Source: Sphingomonas sp. 35-24ZXX
GTDB taxonomy: Bacteria > Pseudomonadota > Alphaproteobacteria > Sphingomonadales > Sphingomonadaceae
DNA: 60,163 nt
Direction of reading: 5' to 3'
Assembly: GCF_000786215.1 (NCBI RefSeq)
Contig: NZ_JROG01000011.1
Coordinates: 1 to 60,163, forward strand
The notes under the pieces were generated by a model. The model was not told where the DNA came from and ran no database searches. It worked only from the letters and a program-made list of their open reading frames with translations. The position numbers were made by a program, and so were the translations under genes. Of the stretch, positions 17,886-25,104 are shown piece after piece; the first letter of the stretch is position 1, and each line of letters opens with the position of its first letter.

Positions 17886-19103
17886 ATGTGGAGCAAATTG
17901 ATCATGCCCGTTGAGATCGACCCTTTTCACGCCATCGCGATCAGCCGTGCGGCGCATCGCATGGGGGCCGAAGGGCGGTCAGTGATTCACATGGAGTTCG
18001 GTCAGCCCTCGACAGGGGCTCCGGCAGCCGCGATTCAGGCAGCGCATCGCATTCTCGATGCCGATGGCATGGGCTATTGGGAAAGCCCGCAGCTGAAAGC
18101 CCGCATCGCAGCGCATTATGGCGAAACCTATGGCGTCGCCGTCGATCCGGAACGGGTCATCCTCACCTGCGGTGCGTCACCGGCTTTCGTCCTCGCGCTG
18201 TCATGTCTGTTCTCGCCTGGCGCTAGGGTGGCGCTTGCGCGCCCCGGCTATGTTGCCTATCGCAATACGCTCAAGGCGCTCCATCTGATACCCGTCGAAC
18301 TACCCTGCGGCGAAGCGGAACGGTACCAGATCACGGCCGCCGCGATCGAGCGGCTGGAACCGGCGCCCGACGGTTTGATCATCGCGAGCCCTGCCAATCC
18401 CACAGGCACGATCATTCCACCCAATGAGCTTGCAGCCATAGCGGCGGTATGCCGCCGGCGCGGGATCGCGCTTGTCTCTGACGAGATCTACCATGGTCTC
18501 AGCTACACCATTCCGGCAGACTCGATGCTGCAGCACGCGCCCGACGCCCTGATCGTCAACAGTTTCTCCAAATATTTCAGCATGGCCGGATGGCGCCTTG
18601 GATGGCTGGTCGTCCCCGATCATCTCGTTGACGCAGCCCGCGCGCGGATGGGCAATCTGTTTCTGACACCCCCCTCGCTGGCTCAGCATGCGGGGCTCAT
18701 CGCGTTTGATTGCCGCGACGAACTGGAAGGCCATATTGAAACCTACGCACGCAATCGCGATCACCTGCTTCAAGCGCTCCCGCAAATGGGGCTTCGGCGG
18801 ATCGCACCGCCCGATGGAGCTTTCTACATCTATGCCGATGTCGGCCACCTGACAGACGATAGTCTATCGTTTTGCGAGGCTCTTTTGCACGATACAGGGG
18901 TCGCCGTTGCTCCCGGGCTGGACTTTGATCCAGTCGATGGGAATGGATTCATCCGCTTCAGCTTCGCGGTCTCCAACGATCTGATCGTAGAAGCGGTCCG
19001 GCGTATCAGACCATGGTTTGCTGCGAAGCCGGTTTTTGGTACAACTCCCAAAGGGGTTGTCGTCGAGCCTAAGGATTGGGATAGGGCGGGCCACAGGACC
19101 TAA
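17886..19103 (+). CDS. Class I/II pyridoxal-phosphate aminotransferase
   Basis: The product is 405 aa, typical for fold-type I aminotransferases related to aspartate aminotransferase. Key residues are present: NPTG (171-174), Asp199 and Tyr202 for the cofactor, Lys229 in NSFSKYFSMAGWRLGW as Schiff-base lysine, and Arg237. The C-terminal substrate Arg lies in FIRFSFA. It is a cytosolic enzyme with no signal peptide. The start could be 17886 or 17904; GGAG precedes the latter at good spacing. The exact amino acid substrate cannot be told from sequence. It has no functional link to its neighbours that I can see. Confidence 0.9.
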   Translation: MWSKLIMPVEIDPFHAIAISRAAHRMGAEGRSVIHMEFGQPSTGAPAAAIQAAHRILDADGMGYWESPQLKARIAAHYGETYGVAVDPERVILTCGASPAFVLALSCLFSPGARVALARPGYVAYRNTLKALHLIPVELPCGEAERYQITAAAIERLEPAPDGLIIASPANPTGTIIPPNELAAIAAVCRRRGIALVSDEIYHGLSYTIPADSMLQHAPDALIVNSFSKYFSMAGWRLGWLVVPDHLVDAARARMGNLFLTPPSLAQHAGLIAFDCRDELEGHIETYARNRDHLLQALPQMGLRRIAPPDGAFYIYADVGHLTDDSLSFCEALLHDTGVAVAPGLDFDPVDGNGFIRFSFAVSNDLIVEAVRRIRPWFAAKPVFGTTPKGVVVEPKDWDRAGHRT

Positions 19104-19867
19104 TCAAATCTGGAGGAACGTCAGGGTTCAAGCCACTTTGCCTGCTATCAGGTGACGCGGTAACGATCCTAATGGACCGAAAACAGGGAGCTGTACTTAC
19201 GGACTGGTTCGCGGTGTACTAGCGGCAGCTTTTTGTCAGGAGTGGGCCACCATGGTCGCTGAACTGTACGACCGAACCTGGGTCCTTGCCGACCGTCCGG
19301 TTGAAGGCGCGTCGATGAGCGAAGCCGCCATCCGTTCGACCCGATGCCCTTGTCAAATGGCGGTGGCAACGCTGCCATGAGCTTACATAAATGAGACCAT
19401 TTGAACTTGCCGTTCGCTCATTCTCGCTGAGTGCACCCATACCCCCGCGAGGACGATCGTGACCAACACGCCAATCTGATCGATGAGCAATCTAGACGGG
19501 GTCATTGGACTGCTCCGTCTGGGCGGCGGAGTGGGCCGAGCGGTGACGGGCCATAAGATCGCCCGGGACTAAGGTTTCAGAAATTGCGGACTTGCGGCAT
19601 CTCGACGTTTCATGACGCCAGACCGCTTTCGGTCTTTGTTCAAGAAGGTACTGCCATGCCCATGACGAGCGCATATATGTTTCAAATTGGCTATTTTTCT
19701 TATGCCTGCGTCCTTTCACCGGTAGGGAAGATTGATCCTGTGTCCAAGTAAGACAGTCGATCAGAGATGTCGGATATTTCCAAAGCAATTTCGCAAATGT
19801 TCAATGTTGCTTGATCATTTTTATGATGATAAGGCTTTTTGCCTCATTAGCTTGATCGAGGATCACC
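19104..19867. other. Gene-poor stretch upstream of the HipA-like gene
   Basis: About 760 bp with no convincing gene. The second half (about 19,640-19,860) is visibly more AT-rich than its surroundings. Short frames do not resemble known proteins. The stretch may be the scar of an insertion that removed the normal 5' end of the HipA-like gene. Confidence 0.4.
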
Positions 19868-21040
19868 ATCGCCGACCGCCACGCCATTGTCACGTTCAAA
19901 CGCCGACCTGTCGGTCGGCTCAGCGAACTAGGTTCGGACACCCGCTTCGTCTATGACGAGGGCTGTCGCGAGACGATCGCCTGCGCGCTTCCTGCAGAGA
20001 CACGGGACCATTACTGGTGCGGCGGCCTGATACCCTTTTTCGAACATCTCGCTCCGGAAGGCTGGCTGCGTGGGCGTCAGGCGCGCGCCGGCGGCACGGC
20101 GAACCAGGATGATTTCGGACTGCTGCTGCACTATGGAGCAAACTGTATCGGAGCAGTGGGACTTATTCCAACAGACGGCGAGGCGCCGGTCCATCCGATC
20201 GAGGACGACCTCGTTGACGAGGCGGCGACCACCGCCGGGCGCACCTTGTCGGGGGTGCAGAAGAAGCTGCTCGCCTTTCGCGCCGACGATGGCTTCCGAC
20301 CGGCCATGAAGGCCTCAGACCCGGCCACGCACATCGCCAAATTCAACCGCGAGGATCTTCCCACGATCGTCCAGAACGAACATCTTTCGCTCAGCCTGGC
20401 CCGCGAGCTTCTCGGCGAAGCCGATGTGACGCGCGCGCAGCTCGCAAAGCTGCCCGATATCGACGGGATCGCGCTTCTGGTCGAACGCTTTGACCGCCAT
20501 GGCGAGGAGCGGCTGCGCCTGGAAGATTTCGCGCAAATCCTCAGCCGGCCACGAGGGCGAACCTTCGAAGGCAAGTATGACGGGAGCTACGAGGAGGCGG
20601 CCGAAATTGTGACCCGCTTTTCCGCGCGCGGACGGGTCGACCTCGACCGATTCTTCCGTCTTGTCGTCTTCAATCTGGTCCTAGGCAACGCTGACGCGCA
20701 CCTGAAGAACTTCTCGCTGCTCGAACGGCCCGAAGGCCTGCGGCTCTCGCCCGCCTACGATCTCATTAACACGCTCGCCTACCCCGTCTACGACAGGATT
20801 ACCGCGCTTTCGATCGGCGGACGCAAACGCGAGTTCGATACGATCGACCGCAGGATCGTCAACCAATTCGGTCTCGATATCGGCTTGCCCCGCGCAGCCG
20901 TCGAGCGCTCCCTTGCCGCGCTCGGCAAGGGGTTTGCGACTGCGCGCACGCTCGCGTTCGGGGACAAGATTCAGCCCGATGATTTTCGCGAAACCTATCG
21001 GAACGTCATCCATGGCCATGCGCAAAGGATCTTCACATGA
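19868..21040 (+). CDS. HipA-family Ser/Thr kinase toxin without a canonical start
   Basis: The open frame starts after a TGA at 19853 and contains no ATG, GTG or TTG until GTG 20156. HipA homology clearly begins earlier: an N-terminal subdomain (VTFKRRPVGRLSELG, FFEHLAPEGWLRGRQAR, FGLLLHYG) is encoded from about 19868. A GAGG lies 6 bases before an ATC codon at 19868, so either a rare ATC start is used or the start has mutated. The kinase core is intact: LSGVQKKL (about 127-134), KF for ATP, LLVERFDR, catalytic GNADAHLKN (about 273-281) and SPAYDL. HipA kinases phosphorylate aminoacyl-tRNA synthetases in known cases. It overlaps the downstream HTH gene by ATGA. Confidence 0.75.
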   Translation: MADRHAIVTFKRRPVGRLSELGSDTRFVYDEGCRETIACALPAETRDHYWCGGLIPFFEHLAPEGWLRGRQARAGGTANQDDFGLLLHYGANCIGAVGLIPTDGEAPVHPIEDDLVDEAATTAGRTLSGVQKKLLAFRADDGFRPAMKASDPATHIAKFNREDLPTIVQNEHLSLSLARELLGEADVTRAQLAKLPDIDGIALLVERFDRHGEERLRLEDFAQILSRPRGRTFEGKYDGSYEEAAEIVTRFSARGRVDLDRFFRLVVFNLVLGNADAHLKNFSLLERPEGLRLSPAYDLINTLAYPVYDRITALSIGGRKREFDTIDRRIVNQFGLDIGLPRAAVERSLAALGKGFATARTLAFGDKIQPDDFRETYRNVIHGHAQRIFT

Positions 21041-22035
21041 CCGACTGGCCGATCGATTGGCGCGCGACGGTCGACGAAGCCATTCGCCGCCGCAAGGAAG
21101 AAGGTCTCAGCCAGCGAAGCCTTGCCGCGCTGGCTGGCGTGAGCCTGCCGACAGTCAATGCGTTCGAGCAGGGCCAGATCAACTTGCGCTTCGAACGCGT
21201 AATCGCGATCCTTGAAGCGCTGGACCTTTTCGTGAGACCCGCCGACGAGGACAGCTTCGAGAGCTTCCTGTACAACTCGCGTCGCCGATGGGAGGGCCTA
21301 GTCGCACCACTGCCCTCCGATCACCCCTCGCGCCAACCGCTCGGGCACAGCGAACAGACCTACGCCATACTCGGCCTCGAGGACGTTCCTGCGCCAAGCC
21401 AGCTTCGAGAGCTTCTGACCGACATACCCAAGAGTTCCAGATGGGCCCCGTTCTGGGTTCCGACCCGGCCGGACCTACGGCCCGTCATCGAGGACGGTGC
21501 ACTCGAATGCTGGTTGGGTCGGCCTGACGTCGACCGGCATTTTCGCGATGCGGCGCATAGCGATTTCTGGCGCGTCACGCGCGATCCATTCGCCTATCTC
21601 CAGCGCGGCTATCAGGAGGACGGTCCAGACAACCTCGAGCCGGGTACGATCTTCGACCTCACCTTGCCTATCTGGCGCACTGCCGAGTTCTTTCTGCATG
21701 CATTAAATTTCGCCCGCTTGCTGGGTGCCAGCGACACGACCGGAATCCGTTTCGTCGCTCGCTATACAGGACTCGAGGGCCGCGCATTGATTACCTGGGC
21801 AAGGCCTCTGCTGCGCGACGTTCTCGACCATCGGTTGCGCGCACGCTCGCCTAAGGTCGAACTCTCGACAGTAGCGCAAGTATCCGACCTTGAGCGCAAT
21901 CTCGAGGATGTCATCCATAATTTCGTCGAACCGCTCTACGAACGCTTCGATGGTTACCGACCGTCGATCGCATTGGTAGCGGACCAGTTGTCCGAACTGA
22001 AGCGGCAGCCTGGTTTCGGCGCTCACGGAGGGTGA
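21037..22035 (+). CDS. XRE/HipB-like HTH protein with a long C-terminal extension
   Basis: The product is 332 aa; the ATG at 21037 overlaps the HipA-like stop. Residues about 10-65 form an XRE helix-turn-helix (LSQRSLAALAGVSLPTVNAFEQG). The remaining 260 residues, with WAPFWVPTRPDL, a segment near FWRVTRDPFAYLQRGYQEDG and FVARYTGLEGRAL, do not match any domain I recognise. Typical HipB antitoxins are under 120 aa and precede hipA, so both the length and gene order are unusual. It is probably the antitoxin and autorepressor; the extension may sense or bind something. Confidence 0.8.
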   Translation: MTDWPIDWRATVDEAIRRRKEEGLSQRSLAALAGVSLPTVNAFEQGQINLRFERVIAILEALDLFVRPADEDSFESFLYNSRRRWEGLVAPLPSDHPSRQPLGHSEQTYAILGLEDVPAPSQLRELLTDIPKSSRWAPFWVPTRPDLRPVIEDGALECWLGRPDVDRHFRDAAHSDFWRVTRDPFAYLQRGYQEDGPDNLEPGTIFDLTLPIWRTAEFFLHALNFARLLGASDTTGIRFVARYTGLEGRALITWARPLLRDVLDHRLRARSPKVELSTVAQVSDLERNLEDVIHNFVEPLYERFDGYRPSIALVADQLSELKRQPGFGAHGG

Positions 22036-22078
22036 GAGGGGACCGTTCTGGGTCTCCAAAGAACTTGTCGCAGTGAAC

Positions 22079-22222
22079 CGCCCCGGTGTGCCGACCGAGA
22101 TGGCTGATCGCCTAAAGGCGCTCGAGTGCGAGAACCGTGAGTTACGCCAGGCCAACGAGATTTTGCGCAAGGCGTCGGCATATTTTGCCCAGGCGGAGCT
22201 CGACCACCCGTTTCGGAGATGA
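22079..22222 (+). pseudogene. IS3-family OrfA remnant (C-terminal end)
   Basis: The frame ending TGA 22220-22222 encodes GVPTEMADRLKALE, then ENRELRQANEILRKASAYF and AQAELDHPFRR. This is the coiled-coil C-terminus of IS3-type OrfA. The N-terminal HTH part is missing because the remnant begins just after the HTH gene at 22035. Confidence 0.8.
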
Positions 22223-22494
22223 CTGCCTTCATTGACGAGCATCGTGAGGTTTATGGGGTCGAGCCGATCTGCCGGGTTCTGCCGATCGCCCGATCCACCT
22301 ATCACGAGCGTGTCGCTCAGCGACGAGATCCAGCAAGGCTATCGGATCGTGCTCGGCGAGATCGGGATCTGAAGCCCGAAGTGCTGCGTGTCTTTGCCGA
22401 GAACTTTGGTGTTTACGGCGTGCGTAAAGTCTGGCGGCAGATGAACCGCGAACGGGACGCGCTACTGATCTACTGCTTTGCCCGCAACGATTGA
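22219..22494 (+). pseudogene. IS3-family OrfB transposase remnant (N-terminal end)
   Basis: MTAFIDEHREVYGVEPICRV and ENFGVYGVRKVWRQMNRE are the N-terminus of an IS3 OrfB transposase. Its ATG overlaps the OrfA stop (ATGA, -1 frame), as in intact IS3 elements. Similarity ends near 22455, and the frame then runs into unrelated sequence, so the DDE catalytic core is absent. The element is dead. Confidence 0.85.
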
Positions 22495-22771
22495 CAGCTT
22501 ACGGCTCAAAGCAGATATTTGATGCTTGCTGTCTGAGCGACCGGGTGTGGATCGCCGGCTGTCGAAGCGCTTTCAGTTCCGCTATATTTATGCTGAGCTA
22601 TTAGCTGTGCCGCTCAATTCAGTACTCTCGCAATGCCCCCCCAAAAGGGGTGTCCTACCACGGTCCCTCTCCATAAAACTGTGTCAGCGCAACAACCCAA
22701 ACTGGCTAGCCAATGCTGTCGCATTTGAGCTGAACAATAGCCGCAGCCATGCTGCCCCGGAGCCGTGTACG
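22495..22771. other. Non-coding stretch after the IS3 relic
   Basis: The frame open across here continues into the PAN-Sel1 gene but encodes no recognisable sequence and has no ribosome site. The gene very probably starts at 22772. Nothing else is seen. Confidence 0.4.
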
Positions 22772-24712
22772 ATGATGCAACGCACTCGAGACTTGTGGAC
22801 TATCCTTACGGTCGGTTTGATCAGCATCTTTTGCTGCATCGGAGCGACGGGACCGGACGAGGGGCCTCCCTATCCGCAGCAGGTTGTGCACGGATACGAC
22901 TATGCAAGCCCAAGGGTGCCGCGCGGTGACTGGAAACAGTGCCAGCAAATCTGCAACCGCAATGGTGCCTGCAAGGTCTGGTCGCTGATGTCGAACCCCG
23001 GGGAGTCCGACTCTCTGTGTTATCTCAAACATACGACCGGCCCTTTCGTGGCCTGGGCGACGATTGACAGTGGTATGCGCACGGCATCGGTTGAGATGGC
23101 AGCCGGCGCGCCGGAGCAGGGCTTTGGATATGAAGGCAACGACTCCCGGGACTTTACGACGCAACCGAACGATTGGCGAACCTGCGCAAAGGCCTGCGAC
23201 GAGGACAGGAGTTGCAAGGCATGGAGCCTCTACACCCCGATGGGCGGCGCGCAATCCGGCTGCTGGCTCAAGAACGAGATCGGGCCGCTGAAGCCCGCAC
23301 TGGACACCGTGTCGGGGCGCAAGTCGCAAGCTGCGGTGCTGGCGCAGTCGCCGCCGCCTGCGGCAGCGCAGCCAATCGCGGCAAGCCAGGTCGATCGGCC
23401 GCAAAAAGCGGTCGATCAGAGCATGCCACCGGGCTGGGAACGCTGGGAGGCGCAATGCGCGGCGGGCGATGCGGAAGCCTGTACCAATTTCGGCGAGCGG
23501 CTGCGGCTGGGTATCCGGACAGAGATTGACATGCCACGCGCTGTCCAAATGTTCCGCAAGGGCTGCGCCGCGAAGATCGATGTCGCCTGCGAAAATGGCG
23601 GGATACTGATCTGGAATGGCCGCTTCGGCGTCACCGAGAACGTGCCCGAAGCCATGGCGATGCTGGATACCGGATGCGACGCGGGATCCTGGCGCGCCTG
23701 CTCCGTGCTGGGCCGCATCTACACAAAGGACCAGAAGGGCATCGCGCCCGATATCGCCAAGCGCCAAGCCTATGAGCTCCGCGCGTGCCAGAACGGGTCT
23801 GCGCTAGATTGTGCGGTGGCGGCGCTCGATCAGACCGATATCCAGAAGACCATGACCCTGCTGGCACGAGGGTGCGACTTGGGGGATGCACTGAGCTGCC
23901 ATTCAGCAGGCGTTCGGCTGAATACCGGCAAAGAGTTGCCCGCCAACCCCCCATTGGCTCGCCGGCTGTTTGCCCGCGGCTGCGATCTGGCCAAAAAGGG
24001 CAATTACTTTGACGCCTGCGTCGATCTGCTCCGGATGGACGATCCGCAGGCGAACCAGCCTGGCACCCGCGAACGGTTCGAGGACCTGTGCAACAGCGGG
24101 TCTGCCTGGAGCTGTAGCTGGGCCGCCCAGCTATCGATCGACCGCAAGGATTATCGAGCTGCGCTCGCCTGGCTAGGCAAGGCCTGCCTGGGCGAGATTG
24201 CCGAGTCGTGCCGGGCTGAAAAGGAGTTTGCCTCTTTCCTTCCCAAATACGAGCAGTGGCAGGACCAGGAGAAAGCCCTGGCGGAACGTGAGCGCGAACG
24301 GGAAGCCCGGATCAATGCGCTGCTGGCATCAGGCCAGGCCATTGATGCTGTGGCTGTCGCGATCCGGGAATACGGCAGTCCAGAACTTGTCGACAGGGCG
24401 CTGACCGGCGCTGGCAGCGCGGTGGCACAGCTCGACAACTTTACGTTCGACATTCTGATCATGCCCGGGTGGCGCGACCGCATGAGCCCTGGGGCGCGCG
24501 CGATCGTCGACAGCGAGTACCGCAGGCGCGGTCTTCATCTGGCACGCAACTACAGCACGATCACCAACACCCGCGATCTTCCGGCCCGTCCAACCCGCGG
24601 CAACAATTTCTCGATGTTCGATTTCGACCTGGCTCCTTCGGCGTCCAATGCCCAGAAGGCAGCCTATCATCAGAAGGAGGCGGAGATGTGCAGGCTGTAC
24701 GGCGGATGCTGA
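22772..24712 (+). CDS. Exported PAN/Apple-Sel1 multidomain protein
   Basis: The product is about 646 aa from ATG 22772 (or 22775). The N-terminus is hydrophobic (LWTILTVGLISIFCCIG). Two PAN/Apple-like domains follow at about 30-100 and 110-180, each with the pattern DWxxCxxxC...CKxWSL and a later CxLK. After a Pro/Ala/Gln linker come Sel1-like repeats with Cys pairs (QCAAGDAEAC, GCAAKIDVAC, GCDAGSWRAC, GCDLGDALSC, LCNSGSAWSC, ACLGEIAESC). A charged Glu/Arg stretch leads to a C-terminal domain resembling that of the protein at 10244. PAN domains bind protein or carbohydrate, so this may be a surface or periplasmic receptor-type scaffold. Confidence 0.82.
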   Translation: MMQRTRDLWTILTVGLISIFCCIGATGPDEGPPYPQQVVHGYDYASPRVPRGDWKQCQQICNRNGACKVWSLMSNPGESDSLCYLKHTTGPFVAWATIDSGMRTASVEMAAGAPEQGFGYEGNDSRDFTTQPNDWRTCAKACDEDRSCKAWSLYTPMGGAQSGCWLKNEIGPLKPALDTVSGRKSQAAVLAQSPPPAAAQPIAASQVDRPQKAVDQSMPPGWERWEAQCAAGDAEACTNFGERLRLGIRTEIDMPRAVQMFRKGCAAKIDVACENGGILIWNGRFGVTENVPEAMAMLDTGCDAGSWRACSVLGRIYTKDQKGIAPDIAKRQAYELRACQNGSALDCAVAALDQTDIQKTMTLLARGCDLGDALSCHSAGVRLNTGKELPANPPLARRLFARGCDLAKKGNYFDACVDLLRMDDPQANQPGTRERFEDLCNSGSAWSCSWAAQLSIDRKDYRAALAWLGKACLGEIAESCRAEKEFASFLPKYEQWQDQEKALAEREREREARINALLASGQAIDAVAVAIREYGSPELVDRALTGAGSAVAQLDNFTFDILIMPGWRDRMSPGARAIVDSEYRRRGLHLARNYSTITNTRDLPARPTRGNNFSMFDFDLAPSASNAQKAAYHQKEAEMCRLYGGC

Positions 24713-25104
24713 CGGCGTCTCGTGGCGAGTTCGCGATGGTTCTCCTTACCCAACTGGCGGCAGGTCCGACTCCTTTTGGCGGGACCAGACGGTAACGTAG
24801 TTGAAACTGATCGGCCGATCATGGTCGGGTGCTGCTGGAGGCGAGCCACATCGTGCAAGGAAGCGGACGGTCCCGGGCCAATCTGAGAATGGCGGGGTTC
24901 AGACATACCGGTCATTCGCTGGCCTTCGGAAGGCCCCCAACGTACGACACGAAGCAGAATGCTGGGTTCTGGCAAGCAACCGAGGGAAACCTGACACTGT
25001 CTCAGATGGGTCTGCGGCCTTGCCCACTGACAACCTACCGACATTGAAGCTTGCCACGTCAAACTAAGTCAGTCTCGCGGGCCAATGTCGCCGCAAATTG
25101 GAAT
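24713..25104. other. Intergenic region with a degenerate repeat copy
   Basis: This 392-bp convergent gap between the PAN-Sel1 gene and the usher gene contains a copy of the degenerate repeat (24778-24835). I see no gene or clear terminator here. Confidence 0.4.
24778..24835 (+). repeat. Degenerate intergenic repeat, copy 3
   Basis: Starts GGCGGGACCAGACGG, identical to the copy at 16168 over its first 14 bases, and later has GATCGGCCGATCATGGTCGG in place of the GACCGGCCCTGGGTCGG block. Confidence 0.4.

Noticed and set aside
19732-19956. Frame overlapping the start of the HipA-like gene, considered as its displaced N-terminus
   Set aside because: Its sequence does not resemble HipA, so a simple frameshift does not explain the missing start.
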